Shown one piece after another: positions 23,339 to 32,177 of a DNA stretch of 34,856 nucleotides (positions within the stretch are counted from its first letter, which is position 1; the number at the start of each line of letters is the position of its first letter). Location of the stretch: the NCBI RefSeq assembly GCF_024609785.1, contig NZ_JANHJQ010000016.1, positions 1 through 34,856 on the forward strand, given 5' to 3'. Both the position numbers and the translations under genes were made by a program. The stretch is from Pseudalkalibacillus decolorationis. GTDB taxonomy: Bacteria; Bacillota; Bacilli; Bacillales; Fictibacillaceae. The notes under the pieces are model-generated. The model made no database searches and was not told the DNA's origin. It saw only the letters and a program-made list of their open reading frames with translations.

Positions 23339-24559
23339 ATGCAAATATTATGGGGTTTTGCCGGCATGATTGTCCTTCTCGGCATCGCTTTTCTGTTTTC
23401 AAAAGACAAAAAGTCGATCAATTTCCGAACGGTTATTGGAGCACTGGCGATCCAGCTGGCCTTCGCATTTGCCGTATTAAAGTGGGCGCCTGGAAAAGCC
23501 GCATTACAGTGGGTCTCCGAAAAAGTCCAACTACTGATTGGTTATGCAAGTGATGGGATCAACTTTCTGTTCGGTAATCTTACGAACGGAAGTGCGGAGA
23601 AAATCGGATTTGTTTTCGCCTTTCAAGTTTTAACGGTGATCATCTTTTTTTCATCCTTAATCGCCGTATTGTATCATCTGGGGATCATGCAATGGGTTAT
23701 TCGTATTATCGGTGGTGGTCTTTCTAAGCTTCTTAAGACGAGTAAAGCGGAATCGATGTCGGCAAGCGCAAATGTTTTTGTCGGACAGACGGAAGCCCCT
23801 CTTGTTGTCAGGCCTTTCATTAAAAAAATGACGCAATCAGAGTTTTTTGCGGTTATGACCGGGGGAATGGCGTCTGTCGCGGGCTCGACACTCGCAGGGT
23901 ATATATTACTTGGTGTTCCGGTGGATTATTTGATTGCAGCCAGTTTTATGAGCGCTCCAGCAGGTCTGTTGATGGCTAAAATACTTGTTCCAGAAACAAA
24001 ACACGATGAAGTGAACAATTCAGTCGATGTTGAAAAGGATTCGGAAACAGTGAACGTTATTGATGCAGCGGCGCGCGGTGCTTCTGACGGTTTGACACTG
24101 GCATTGAATGTCGGGGCGATGCTGCTTGCTTTTATTGGATTGATTGCTTTAGTCAACGGAATTCTTAGCGGAGTCGGCGGCTGGTTCGGTTATGAGCAGC
24201 TTTCTATGCAAATGATATTAGGTTTCGTTTTATCTCCGCTTGCTTTTATTATTGGAGTTCCCTGGGGAGAAGCGGTTCAGGCAGGATCGTTTATCGGCCA
24301 AAAAGTTGTCCTCAATGAATTTGTAGCCTTTTCCGCATTTGCCCCTCACATTGAAGAATTATCCGATAAAACGGTAGCGATCGTATCGTTCGCATTGTGC
24401 GGGTTTGCTAATTTTGGATCGCTGGCGATTCTTCTTGGCGGACTCGGTGGGATGGCACCTGACCGGCGTCCGGATATTGCCCGGCTTGGACTTCTCTCTG
24501 TACTGGGAGGAACTCTTGCCAACTTGTTGAGTGCTGCAATTGCGGGCATGTTGATTTAA
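23339..24559 (+). CDS. nupC: NupC-type concentrative nucleoside transporter
   Basis: A 406-residue CNT-family nucleoside:cation symporter with about ten membrane segments. Family blocks are [20 protein letters not shown] (residues about 140-160), [29 protein letters not shown], the gate domain [19 protein letters not shown] and [20 protein letters not shown] near the C-terminus. Start ATG 23339 is chosen over an in-frame GTG at 23330 because AGGGGTG lies before it. It is cotranscribed with the nucleoside hydrolase. Its stop is followed, after 20 bp, by a dispersed repeat. Confidence 0.93.
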   Translation: MQILWGFAGMIVLLGIAFLFSKDKKSINFRTVIGALAIQLAFAFAVLKWAPGKAALQWVSEKVQLLIGYASDGINFLFGNLTNGSAEKIGFVFAFQVLTVIIFFSSLIAVLYHLGIMQWVIRIIGGGLSKLLKTSKAESMSASANVFVGQTEAPLVVRPFIKKMTQSEFFAVMTGGMASVAGSTLAGYILLGVPVDYLIAASFMSAPAGLLMAKILVPETKHDEVNNSVDVEKDSETVNVIDAAARGASDGLTLALNVGAMLLAFIGLIALVNGILSGVGGWFGYEQLSMQMILGFVLSPLAFIIGVPWGEAVQAGSFIGQKVVLNEFVAFSAFAPHIEELSDKTVAIVSFALCGFANFGSLAILLGGLGGMAPDRRPDIARLGLLSVLGGTLANLLSAAIAGMLI

Positions 24560-24579
24560 GCAAAATGGTGTCTCATGAG

Positions 24580-24731
24580 TAAAGAAAGTATAAAAGTTTG
24601 CGGCATGGATGTAATGTCCAGCTTCAACGCCCAACCACTTGGATCACTTCAGGCCTCCTGTGGCGGCAACAGCCTCCTCGTCGGTCTTCCAGTGACCTTC
24701 GTGGCTAAGCAGGGCGCTTGCGCTTTTCTTA
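24580..24731 (+). repeat. Dispersed structured repeat (family 1), copy 1
   Basis: About 152 bp that is the reverse complement of 34704-34856 with only two mismatches seen. It begins TAAAGAAAGTATAAAAG and ends GCGCTTGCGCTTTTCTTAT. It is richer in G+C than its surroundings and holds long-range inverted repeats (AGCGCCC/GGGCGCT, AGCCAC/GTGGTT), so a transcript would fold. It directly abuts a family 2 repeat. Apparent minus-strand ORFs across it are artefacts. Confidence 0.9.
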
Positions 24732-24732
24732 T

Positions 24733-24826
24733 ACGTTAAGAAAGTATAAAAATACTTTCTATAGTATAAGCGCAACTAAGGCGATCGCCAGCGCTAAGGC
24801 TTGGCGCTAGCCAAGTTTTCTTTATT
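24733..24826 (+). repeat. Dispersed hairpin-rich repeat (family 2), copy before yhcR
   Basis: Nearly identical to 16011-16101 in the erm leader. From its left edge TTATACGTTAAGAAAGTATA can pair with TACTTTCTATAGTATAAG to form a stem of about 20 bp. CTTGGC/GCCAAG around GCTA forms another hairpin, then TTTTCTTTATT. The last hairpin with its T-rich tail could act as a terminator after nupC. It ends 35 bp before the yhcR start. Confidence 0.8.
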
Positions 24827-24861
24827 GAATAAAAGTCTAGTAGACAAATTGGGGGATAAGT

Positions 24862-26886
24862 ATGAGGAGAAAAGTAATTTTATCTGTATTACTGTTATTT
24901 TTTCTAACGTTCGCGCTTGTTGGATCACTTCTACCAGTTCAGGCAAATGAGGGTGGTAACAACGATTATATACCTTTTCAAATCCTTGCAATCAATGACT
25001 TTCATGGGAACCTTGATACGAAAAGCACATTAAATGGAAAAGAAGTGGGCGGTGCAGCTTATTTAGCCTCACACCTTAATCAGCGTCAAGCCGATATGGA
25101 AGCACAAGGAAAAAATAACGAAAAAAAATCTTATACACTTCGTTTACAGGCTGGTGACGCAGTGGGTGCGAGCCCAACCGTTTCATCTTTGCTTCAAGAC
25201 GAGCCAACTATGGAAGCACTGAATCAAATGGGCTTTAAACTCGGTGTACTTGGAAACCATTCATTTGACGAAGGGATTCCGGAGTTCAAACGACTTTTAC
25301 ATGCAACATCTATTCATCCGAACGTAGCGAAATATACGGAAGGAACGGATTACGAATATCATGGCATTGATGATGATTTTAAGTTTCTAGCGGCAAATGT
25401 TGTTGAAAAAGTTTCTGGCGCTCATATTTTTGATCCCTATACGATTAAAGATATTGGCGGTGTAAACGTAGGTTTTATCGGCATTGTAACTCCTGAAACA
25501 ACAACTTCTGCTGCGCCAAAGTATACAAGTAAGTACGAATTTCTTGATATAGCGAAAACAATCGATAAATATGCAAAAGAATTGGATGGTAAAGGGATTA
25601 AAGCCATTGTTGTTGTTGCTCACGAAGGTGCTGCAACACATAATGATGTAACAACAGGCAGAATGGCGAACGTGGCTAAACAAATAGACGATCAAGTCGA
25701 TATTATTTTTGCTGCCCACAGTCACGAAAAGGCGAACGGCTTTGTTGACGGTAAATTGATCATTCAAGACTATAATTACGGACAAGCCTTTGGCGACGTT
25801 CGTACGAAGCTTGACCCGAAGACAGATGACTTTGTCAAAGGTTCGATTAAAGCAAAAGTGGTACTCAATACACGCGATATTAAACCAGATCCAGAAATCC
25901 AGGTGATTGTTGATGAAGCAAAAAAAGTAACAGCAGAAGCAGCAAATGAACCGATTGGACAAGCAACTAGTGGGGAACCAATTGGAAAACGTAAGCCAGA
26001 AGACGGCGAAAATAAGCTTGGTAATTTGGTGACAGATGCACAACGCATCATGACACCTGAAGCTGATTTTGCGATTACTAATTCAGGCGGTATTCGTGAA
26101 GCACTGATTCCAAAGACAACTGACAAAGGTAAACACATAATCACATGGGGAGCGGCCTATGCTGTTCAGCCGTTTAATGGCTATATGCAGCTTGTAGAAT
26201 TAACAGGCCAACAAATTAAAGAAGCGTTGAACCAACAATGGAAGAACCCTGAAGAAATTATGTTTTTGCAAATTTCAGGCTTTAAATATACGTATGTTGA
26301 CGGAAGCAAGGTTGCTGATTGTAAACAAAAATATTGTGTACAAGATGTCTTTTTAGCAGATGGAAAGACAAAAATGGATATGAACCAAACCTATAAAGTA
26401 GCAATGAACGAATTTTTGGCTGACGGCGGGGACGGTTTTACTGCATTTACGGAAGGTAAAGTTCTAACTAATAACGGCACCGATACCGAAACGTTTATTG
26501 CTTATATTGAAAAGTTAGCATCAGAAGGAAAAAAAGTTGATCCAAAACTCGACGGCCGCGCGACACTGGTTGAGCCGTCAAAAAACGAGCAGGACGATGG
26601 CTCAAACGAAACAGGTATCGATAAAAATGACGGTACGGCTGATGAGGAAAATTCAAAAAAAGAGGATCCGAAAACAAATGATTCAGGTACGAAAACAGAG
26701 GACTCGAAGCAGCAAACTGAAAACCCAGGTGAACAAACAGACGTCCCAGGTGAAAATCCAAATGATTTAAATAGCGGACATAAGCTTCCGGAAACGTCCA
26801 CCAATATTTACAACGCTTTATTGGCGGGTATCATACTCATTGCCGCAGGTTTCACTGTTTTGGTCAATCGGAGAAAACGAGTTTAA
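24862..26886 (+). CDS. yhcR: Wall-anchored 5'-nucleotidase (YhcR-like)
   Basis: A 674-residue secreted enzyme: signal peptide (residues 1-28, LLLFFLTFALVGSLLPVQA), metallophosphoesterase domain (about 35-290) with NDFHGN, LQAGDAVGASP, GNHSFDEG and AAHSHE metal-ligand blocks, and a C-terminal 5'-nucleotidase domain (about 330-540) with NLVTDAQR, NSGGIRE and FLADGGDGF. Then comes an acidic, Asn/Glu/Thr-rich spacer (about 570-640) and a sorting signal: LPETS (642-646), a hydrophobic stretch and RRKR. It would free nucleosides from extracellular nucleotides at the cell wall. LPxTS rather than LPxTG is the mark of class D sortase substrates, and the sortase gene follows. It lacks the extra nuclease domains of the much longer B. 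subtilis YhcR. Confidence 0.92.
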   Translation: MRRKVILSVLLLFFLTFALVGSLLPVQANEGGNNDYIPFQILAINDFHGNLDTKSTLNGKEVGGAAYLASHLNQRQADMEAQGKNNEKKSYTLRLQAGDAVGASPTVSSLLQDEPTMEALNQMGFKLGVLGNHSFDEGIPEFKRLLHATSIHPNVAKYTEGTDYEYHGIDDDFKFLAANVVEKVSGAHIFDPYTIKDIGGVNVGFIGIVTPETTTSAAPKYTSKYEFLDIAKTIDKYAKELDGKGIKAIVVVAHEGAATHNDVTTGRMANVAKQIDDQVDIIFAAHSHEKANGFVDGKLIIQDYNYGQAFGDVRTKLDPKTDDFVKGSIKAKVVLNTRDIKPDPEIQVIVDEAKKVTAEAANEPIGQATSGEPIGKRKPEDGENKLGNLVTDAQRIMTPEADFAITNSGGIREALIPKTTDKGKHIITWGAAYAVQPFNGYMQLVELTGQQIKEALNQQWKNPEEIMFLQISGFKYTYVDGSKVADCKQKYCVQDVFLADGKTKMDMNQTYKVAMNEFLADGGDGFTAFTEGKVLTNNGTDTETFIAYIEKLASEGKKVDPKLDGRATLVEPSKNEQDDGSNETGIDKNDGTADEENSKKEDPKTNDSGTKTEDSKQQTENPGEQTDVPGENPNDLNSGHKLPETSTNIYNALLAGIILIAAGFTVLVNRRKRV

Positions 26887-26951
26887 TCTTACCCCGGAAG
26901 GTTCCGGATAGCCCGGGACTTTCCCTATATCTTAATGGAAGGTGTATCGAC

Positions 26952-27572
26952 ATGCGCAAATGGATTGGAATTTTATTATTAATTGCAGGTGTTATTTTTA
27001 TTTCTGTTGCCGGATATAACCTCTGGCTGCATGATAATGGTCAAGACTATGCGATTCACAAAGCGGAAGCTATTGTGAAAGACACTAAAAATCAACAAGA
27101 TAGACATTCCAGGAAATTTCAGATGCGCGAAAAATTTGATCCAGCCAAAGGGGAATCGATTGGTATTTTAAAGATTCCAAAACTCGATATTAAACTGCCG
27201 ATTATTGAAGGAACAGATCCCGAGCAGCTGGTCAAAGGAGTCGGCCACTACAGAGCCACCGCTTTTCCCGGCGGGGATAACCAAATTTTATTGTCGGGCC
27301 ATCGAGATACTGTCTTTCGCCGCTTAGGTGAATTACAAAGCGGAGATAAAATCATTGTTCAGTTGCCTTATGGAACATTTAGGTATGTGATGAAAGATTC
27401 TGAAGTCGTTTCGGCTGATGACACAACCGTAATTCGTTCCACCGCACCGAAAGAGGTCCTGACTTTATCAACATGTTATCCCTTTAATTATATCGGTAAT
27501 GCACCTAAACGTTATGTGATCAATGCCCATCCGGAGGGGAAGTTGAAAATTAATAAAGTTGTATTAAAATGA
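26952..27572 (+). CDS. srtD: Class D sortase (YhcS-like)
   Basis: A 206-residue membrane-bound transpeptidase: one N-terminal membrane anchor (residues 5-24) and a sortase domain with catalytic His117 in LLSGHRDTVF, Cys175 in LTLSTCYPF and Arg187 in APKRYVI. Opening motif IGILKIPKLDIKLPIIEGT and GVGHYRAT are typical of class D. It lies 65 bp after the LPETS-bearing nucleotidase, so it is almost certainly the enzyme that anchors it, as YhcS does for YhcR in B. subtilis. GGAAGGTG precedes the ATG by seven bases. The gap contains a CCGGAA/TTCCGG hairpin that may lower read-through. Confidence 0.93.
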   Translation: MRKWIGILLLIAGVIFISVAGYNLWLHDNGQDYAIHKAEAIVKDTKNQQDRHSRKFQMREKFDPAKGESIGILKIPKLDIKLPIIEGTDPEQLVKGVGHYRATAFPGGDNQILLSGHRDTVFRRLGELQSGDKIIVQLPYGTFRYVMKDSEVVSADDTTVIRSTAPKEVLTLSTCYPFNYIGNAPKRYVINAHPEGKLKINKVVLK

Positions 27573-27591
27573 TTCAAACCGTAAAAAACAA

Positions 27592-27621
27592 TTGACAACG
27601 AACTTATATATGAATTATGAT
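27592..27621 (+). promoter_or_regulatory. Promoter of the met riboswitch transcript
   Basis: TTGACA (27592-27597), an 18-bp spacer and TATGAT (27616-27621). The start of transcription would be near 27628, about 45 bases before the riboswitch aptamer. Confidence 0.65.
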
Positions 27622-27670
27622 TAGTGACAATATACAGAAAAACGTGTTAAAAAAATGAATATGACTTTCT

Positions 27671-27788
27671 TCTTATCTAGAGAGGTGGAGGGACTGGCCC
27701 TTTGATACCTCGGCAGCGGGTTTTATGTTAACCATATAAAACACTGTGCTAATTCCAGCAAATGCATGCAAGCATTTGAAAGATAAGA
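27671..27788 (+). promoter_or_regulatory. SAM-I (S-box) riboswitch aptamer
   Basis: The canonical S-box consensus is present: CTTATCTAGAGAGGTGGAGG, GGCCCTTTGATACCTCGGCA, the GTGCTAATTCCAGCA block and the closing AAGATAAG that pairs with CTTATC to form P1. The 3' strand of P1 (ATAAGAAGAG, 27783-27792) is complementary to CTCTTCTTAT (27817-27826) in the terminator, giving the antiterminator. High S-adenosylmethionine stabilises P1 and stops transcription of metNPQ. Confidence 0.96.
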
Positions 27789-27812
27789 AGAGACGGTTTA
27801 CATAACTTGTAG

Positions 27813-27854
27813 GCCCCTCTTCTTATTTTTCGAGAAGAGGGGCTTTTCGTTTTT
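27813..27854 (+). terminator. Riboswitch-controlled terminator
   Basis: GCCCCTCTTCT pairs with AGAAGAGGGGC across a nine-base loop and is followed by TTTTCGTTTTT. It is the expression platform of the S-box, 18 bp before metN. Confidence 0.93.
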
Positions 27855-27871
27855 CAGAAAGGAGCATTGCC

Positions 27872-28900
27872 ATGATTCACTTTGACCATGTGACGAAGGT
27901 GTTTAAGAGTAATGGAGCGCCACTTAAGGCGGTAGACGATGTTGAATTGAAGGTTGAAAAAGGCGAAATTTTTGGTGTGATTGGATTCAGTGGTGCTGGT
28001 AAGAGTACCTTGATTCGATTGGCCAACTTGTTAGAACGACCAACTGAAGGGCGTGTCCTGTTAAATGGTCAGAATATCGCAGATCTTTCACAACCAGAGC
28101 TACGAAAGGTGAGAGGAAAGGTCGGCATGATTTTTCAACACTTCAACTTGTTGGAAGCAAAAAGTGTGTATCACAATGTTGCTTTCCCACTATCTATAGC
28201 AGGGATTCCGAAAAAGGAGATCCAAAAAAGAGTGAAGGAAATATTAGAGTTTGTTGGATTGGCTGACAAAGCGAAGCAGTATCCAGATCAGCTTTCAGGC
28301 GGACAAAAGCAACGGGTCGGGATCGCACGTGCTCTAGCAACCTCTCCTGAGATTTTGCTTTGCGATGAGGCAACGTCAGCACTTGACCCAGAAACGACGA
28401 AGTCGATTTTGGACTTACTCCGCCGCATTCGTGATGAATATAACATCACCATTCTAATGATTACGCATGAAATGCACGTCATTCGTGAAATATGTGATCG
28501 GGTTGCGGTCATGGAGAGCGGTAGGGTGATTGAACAAGGATCGATATTTGAGGTGTTTTCGAACCCTGACCATCAAACGACGAAGAACTTTGTCCGAACC
28601 GTCATGCAGGATGAGATTCCGGAATCGATATTACGAATGATTGATAAGCACGACGGACGTAGCCATATTTACCGCGTAACCTTTATTCGTGAAACGGCAG
28701 GTGAACCGATTCTCTCTAGGATCGCGAAAGGGTTTGATGTCGAAGTAAATGTTCTTTACGGCCAAATCACCGAACTTCAAGGTGTCCCTTTCGGTAACTT
28801 GATCGTTGAGTTCCGAGGAGACGGGGCTGAAATCTTAAAAGCGATTCATTATCTTCAAACCAATGTGAAAATCAAGGAGGTGACATCACATGCAGGTTGA
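27872..28900 (+). CDS. metN: Methionine ABC transporter ATP-binding protein MetN
   Basis: A 342-residue ABC ATPase. Walker A is GFSGAGKST (residues about 38-46), the signature LSGGQKQRVGIARAL lies near 140, Walker B is ILLCDEATSALD, and the switch histidine is in MITHEMHV. The C-terminal 90 residues form the ACT-like NIL domain that binds methionine and inhibits transport in known MetN proteins. AAAGGAG precedes the ATG. It overlaps metP by 11 bp. The upstream SAM riboswitch fixes the substrate as methionine or a close analogue. Confidence 0.96.
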   Translation: MIHFDHVTKVFKSNGAPLKAVDDVELKVEKGEIFGVIGFSGAGKSTLIRLANLLERPTEGRVLLNGQNIADLSQPELRKVRGKVGMIFQHFNLLEAKSVYHNVAFPLSIAGIPKKEIQKRVKEILEFVGLADKAKQYPDQLSGGQKQRVGIARALATSPEILLCDEATSALDPETTKSILDLLRRIRDEYNITILMITHEMHVIREICDRVAVMESGRVIEQGSIFEVFSNPDHQTTKNFVRTVMQDEIPESILRMIDKHDGRSHIYRVTFIRETAGEPILSRIAKGFDVEVNVLYGQITELQGVPFGNLIVEFRGDGAEILKAIHYLQTNVKIKEVTSHAG

Positions 28901-29552
28901 TCTACTAACCTTTTGGCCAAAAATTCTTGAGGCAACGAATGAAACACTAGTGATGGTAGGGATTTCACTACTATTCGCGACTTTAATCGGGTTGCCACTT
29001 GGTGTTGCTCTTGTCGTCACTCGACCAAACGGATTACTTCAAAATGGTGCCTTGTTCAAAGTGCTTAACGCTATTGTAAACTTTTTCCGTTCGATTCCAT
29101 TTATCATCTTGCTTGTTGCGATTTTGCCGATTACGCGTTTTCTAGTAGGTACATCAATCGGTACAGCGGCGGCTGTCGTACCGCTTGTCTTTTTCTCAGG
29201 TCCATACATTGCACGACTCGTGGAAAGTAGTTTACTAGAAGTAAAGCCCGGTGTTGTCGAAGCAGCAGAATCGATGGGTGCAACACCATGGCAAATTGTG
29301 TTTCGTGTTCTTATTCCTGAAGCACTCAGCTCACTTGTGCTTAACATAACCATTGCTACGATCGGTTTGGTCGGGGCATCTGCTATGGCTGGCTTTGTCG
29401 GCGGGGGCGGCCTCGGTGATTTAGCGATTGCATATGGCTATCAACGCTTTGAAACAGAAGTCATGATCATAACCGTGCTATTGCTCGTCGTACTCGTACA
29501 ACTTGTTCAGACCACAGGAAATCTATTATCTCGTAAAATTCGTAGACATTAA
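28890..29552 (+). CDS. metP: Methionine ABC transporter permease MetP (MetI)
   Basis: A 220-residue permease with five predicted membrane helices. The ABC-permease coupling loop has the EAA motif: VVEAAESMGATPWQIVFRVL, followed by IPEALSSLV. Its start lies inside the end of metN, behind a near-perfect AAGGAGGTGA (28875-28884), so the two are coupled. With MetN and MetQ it makes the high-affinity methionine uptake system. Confidence 0.96.
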   Translation: MQVDLLTFWPKILEATNETLVMVGISLLFATLIGLPLGVALVVTRPNGLLQNGALFKVLNAIVNFFRSIPFIILLVAILPITRFLVGTSIGTAAAVVPLVFFSGPYIARLVESSLLEVKPGVVEAAESMGATPWQIVFRVLIPEALSSLVLNITIATIGLVGASAMAGFVGGGGLGDLAIAYGYQRFETEVMIITVLLLVVLVQLVQTTGNLLSRKIRRH

Positions 29553-29566
29553 GAGGAGGAAACAAC

Positions 29567-30394
29567 ATGAGAAAATTACTAACACTATTAAGTTTAATCG
29601 CCATCATTGGAAGTCATCTAGCAGGCTGCGGTAAAGGGGAAGGTGCTGAGAACGAAGTCGTTAAGGTAGGATTGAATGGTTCAGGTGTTCCGATCTGGGA
29701 GAAAATCAAAGAAAAAGCGGCAAAAGAGGGTATTGAAATCGAATTGGTTGAATTTGCGGACTATGTTCGTCCGAATTTGGCACTAGCGGATGGGGATATC
29801 GACCTGAATGCATTCCAAACCGTCTCATACTTTGATACATTCATTAAAGAACATGATTTAGACTTGGCTCCAATTGCGACAACAATGATTGCACCAATGG
29901 GGATCTATTCTGAAAAATATAAGGATGTCAGTGAAATTCCAGATGGTAGTACAATTGCATTACCGAAAGAAGCAACGAATATGGGTCGCGCGCTTTTACT
30001 GTTAGAAAAAGCAGGTTTGATCGGTTTACCGGAGGACTTTGATGGAAATGGCTCGATCGACAAAGTTGAAGAAAATCCGAAGAACCTGAAGTTGGAACCG
30101 GTCGTTGCAGCTCAGACCCCCCGTGTATTACCGGATGTAGCGGCATCGATCATTAACAATGGTGTTGCCGTTGAAGCTGGGTTTGTCCCTGTGAAGGATG
30201 CGATCTTCGTAGAGGATGATACAGCGAAACCTTATATTAATATCATCGCTGCTCGTGCAGATGAAACGGATAAGGAAGTCTACAAGAAGATTGTTGAAAT
30301 CTATCAGCAAGAGGATGTAGCCAACCATATCCGAGAGGTTTATAATGATTCATTGATTCCGACATTCGTGCCGCTTGATGAAATCGGCTGGTAG
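29567..30394 (+). CDS. metQ: Methionine-binding lipoprotein MetQ
   Basis: A 275-residue substrate-binding lipoprotein of the NlpA family. The signal peptide ends in the lipobox LAGC with lipidated Cys21. The mature part shows family blocks VKVGLNGSGVPIWEKIKEKA, IDLNAFQTVSYFDTF, ALPKEATNMGRAL and the C-terminal EVYNDSLIPTF. It would be tethered outside the membrane and hand methionine to MetNP. GAGGAGG precedes the ATG, 14 bp after metP. Confidence 0.95.
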   Translation: MRKLLTLLSLIAIIGSHLAGCGKGEGAENEVVKVGLNGSGVPIWEKIKEKAAKEGIEIELVEFADYVRPNLALADGDIDLNAFQTVSYFDTFIKEHDLDLAPIATTMIAPMGIYSEKYKDVSEIPDGSTIALPKEATNMGRALLLLEKAGLIGLPEDFDGNGSIDKVEENPKNLKLEPVVAAQTPRVLPDVAASIINNGVAVEAGFVPVKDAIFVEDDTAKPYINIIAARADETDKEVYKKIVEIYQQEDVANHIREVYNDSLIPTFVPLDEIGW

Positions 30395-30406
30395 GGGAGC
30401 AGGTTC

Positions 30407-30502
30407 ATGACGATTAACAACGTATCCGACATTAGAAAATCGAACCTTACAATCTATAGAGAACAAACCGAATCTCCAACAAGCAATCAAAACTCAATAT
30501 AA
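30407..30502 (+). CDS. Possible 31-residue small ORF after metQ
   Basis: ATG at 30407, 12 bp after the metQ stop and behind AGGGGAG. The product starts MTINNVSDIRKSNLTIYREQ and ends in an Asn/Ser/Thr-rich tail. It has no membrane segment and no family I know. It lies before the metQ terminator, so it would be cotranscribed. It may be a real small protein, a gene remnant or chance. Confidence 0.3.
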   Translation: MTINNVSDIRKSNLTIYREQTESPTSNQNSI

Positions 30503-30508
30503 AGAACG

Positions 30509-30546
30509 GAAGCTCTGATGCACATGGATCAGGGCTTCTATTTTAT
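30509..30546 (+). terminator. Terminator of the metNPQ operon
   Basis: GAAGCTCTGAT pairs with ATCAGGGCTTC (one G-U pair) across an eight-base loop, followed by TATTTTAT. It lies between the convergent metQ and sigma-54 regulator genes. Confidence 0.82.
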
Positions 30547-30581
30547 CGTGGAATACTTTAAACTCATCTATTTCCCGGGAT

Positions 30582-31946
30582 TTATAAATCTGAACAATAT
30601 TCCTTGATCAGCCTTGCAGCCTTTGTTTGGCTGATGCCAAGGTCCTTGGCCACTTTTCTAGACGATTTATATGTCTGATAAGAGTTTCTGACCAAGATTC
30701 GTTTCGTTTCATTGAGTGCTTTATCCAGAGAAGTTGGAAGAGCAAGTTGAGTAACTTGTTTAACATTATCAGTGATAATATCAGGTAAATCTGCCGCCTG
30801 TAAAATTGAATTACTTATAATTATTAAACGCTCAATTAAGTTTTCAAGCTGGCGTACATTACCTGGCCAGGAATAGTGAAAAAGTATATTCAAGCATTCT
30901 TCGGAAATGACTTTATTCTCGTTATATTTTTGATTAAATTTATTTAAAAAATTGTAAGTAAGCGGAATAATATCTTCTCTTCTTTCACGTAATGGCGGTA
31001 AATGAATATCAATCACATTCAAGCGGTAAAATAGATCTTCCCTAAATAATTTCTTTTCAACCATTTCAGCCAAGTTTTGATTGGTCGCAGCCACGATACG
31101 GACATCGACTTTTTTCATTTCATTACTTCCAATAGGAATGAACTGTTTTTCTTGAATTAGCTGGAGAAGTTTCGCTTGCACAGATAAAGGCATTTCCCCG
31201 ATTTCGTCCAAAAAAATAGTACCGCCATTTGCCGCTTCGATTAGTCCTTTTTTCCCTGATTTATTTGCACCAGTAAAGGCACCTTTTGAATACCCGAATA
31301 GCTCAGACTCCAATAACTCTTCAGGGATTGTGGCACAATTGATTGCAAGAAAGGGACTGTTTTTCCGGTTGCTTATCTTATGGATATATTGGGATAATAC
31401 ACCTTTTCCTGTTCCGGATTCCCCGAGAATTAGAATGTTAGCATCTGTCAAAGCTACTTTTTTGCAAAATTCAAGGATTCTTTTAATCTTGCCGCTATTC
31501 GTCACAAAATGAGATTCCTCTTCATTCTCCTGAGTGGATTTTGACTCAACAGATTTTTCTCTTGCTTTCATCATTCTAATTGTTTGTACCTCAGTTGATG
31601 TGATGACAACAAGTTCAATGTCCTTTTTGTCATTTAGTATCGGGATTGCAGATGTCACTAACTCGGCACCAATATATGTTTCCTGCCTCAAATAGCAAGG
31701 TTCTTTTCTTTTATATACCTCCGGCACGATAGAAGGCTTCCAATATCCTTTTTCAAATAATTCAACATTATATTTACCGATAACATCTGTTGGTTTAAGC
31801 CCATAGTGCTTTTCGCATACTTGATTGACATAAAGAATTCGCTTTTCGCCATCAAGGACAAAAATTTCGTCAGAGGAGTGGTCGAGAATTTTTAAAAGAG
31901 TTTGTAGTGTCATCTCTACATTGCCTGTGGGATTAGATATTTTCAT
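30582..31946 (-). CDS. Sigma-54-dependent activator with PAS sensor
   Basis: A 454-residue enhancer-binding protein. It has an N-terminal PAS domain (residues about 12-120, LDHSSDEIFVLDGEKRILYV), then a sigma-54 AAA+ domain with Walker A GESGTGKG (175-182), the sigma-54 contact loop GAFTGA (222-227), Walker B GGTIFLDEIGEM and the R-finger region LFREDLFYRLNVI. The C-terminal TyrR/Fis-like HTH is VAKDLGISQTKAARLIKEY. There is no receiver domain, so the signal is probably a small molecule sensed by PAS. It is divergent from a Rieske oxygenase operon that has a textbook -24/-12 promoter, its most likely target. AGAGGG lies upstream of the ATG at 31946. Confidence 0.94.
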   Translation of the reverse strand: MKISNPTGNVEMTLQTLLKILDHSSDEIFVLDGEKRILYVNQVCEKHYGLKPTDVIGKYNVELFEKGYWKPSIVPEVYKRKEPCYLRQETYIGAELVTSAIPILNDKKDIELVVITSTEVQTIRMMKAREKSVESKSTQENEEESHFVTNSGKIKRILEFCKKVALTDANILILGESGTGKGVLSQYIHKISNRKNSPFLAINCATIPEELLESELFGYSKGAFTGANKSGKKGLIEAANGGTIFLDEIGEMPLSVQAKLLQLIQEKQFIPIGSNEMKKVDVRIVAATNQNLAEMVEKKLFREDLFYRLNVIDIHLPPLRERREDIIPLTYNFLNKFNQKYNENKVISEECLNILFHYSWPGNVRQLENLIERLIIISNSILQAADLPDIITDNVKQVTQLALPTSLDKALNETKRILVRNSYQTYKSSRKVAKDLGISQTKAARLIKEYCSDL

Positions 31947-32003
31947 TGATGAGCCCTCTCTTTTTGAATAGTGAGTTAGTTTTGCTTACAAATAAATGAT
32001 TAT

Positions 32004-32019
32004 GAGTTAATTTTAACTC
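32004..32019. promoter_or_regulatory. Likely enhancer (UAS) for the sigma-54 activator
   Basis: GAGTTAATTTTAACTC has perfect seven-base arms (GAGTTAA/TTAACTC) around TT. It lies about 64 bp upstream of the -24 element. A half-site GAGTTAG is at 31973-31979. Position and symmetry fit an upstream activating site of the divergently encoded activator. Confidence 0.65.
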
Positions 32020-32082
32020 AATATTTCAGATTCTTCAGTAAATTTTTAATTTTTTTACTTAATTTTCTTAGTTTAACAACAT

Positions 32083-32099
32083 TGGCACAATAATTGCAT
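32083..32099 (+). promoter_or_regulatory. Sigma-54 (-24/-12) promoter
   Basis: TGGCAC, five bases, TTGCAT: the GG (32084-32085) and GC (32096-32097) are exactly ten bases apart, as required for sigma-54. The preceding T in TTGGCAC also fits. The transcript would start near 32110 and read the Rieske/ALDH genes. Confidence 0.9.
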
Positions 32100-32177
32100 T
32101 AGAAATGATACGGGTAGTAAATATTATTTCTGTTTATTTAAAGTGGAAAAATATTGTTTAATTGGAGGAGAAAAAGT

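Noticed and set aside
24359-24634. Minus-strand ORF of 91 codons
   Set aside because: It overlaps nupC and runs into the repeat; no ribosome binding site or recognisable protein family.
25387-26043. Minus-strand ORF of 218 codons inside yhcR
   Set aside because: It is a shadow frame opposite a well supported nucleotidase, rich in Cys, Phe and Ile as expected for antisense of this gene.
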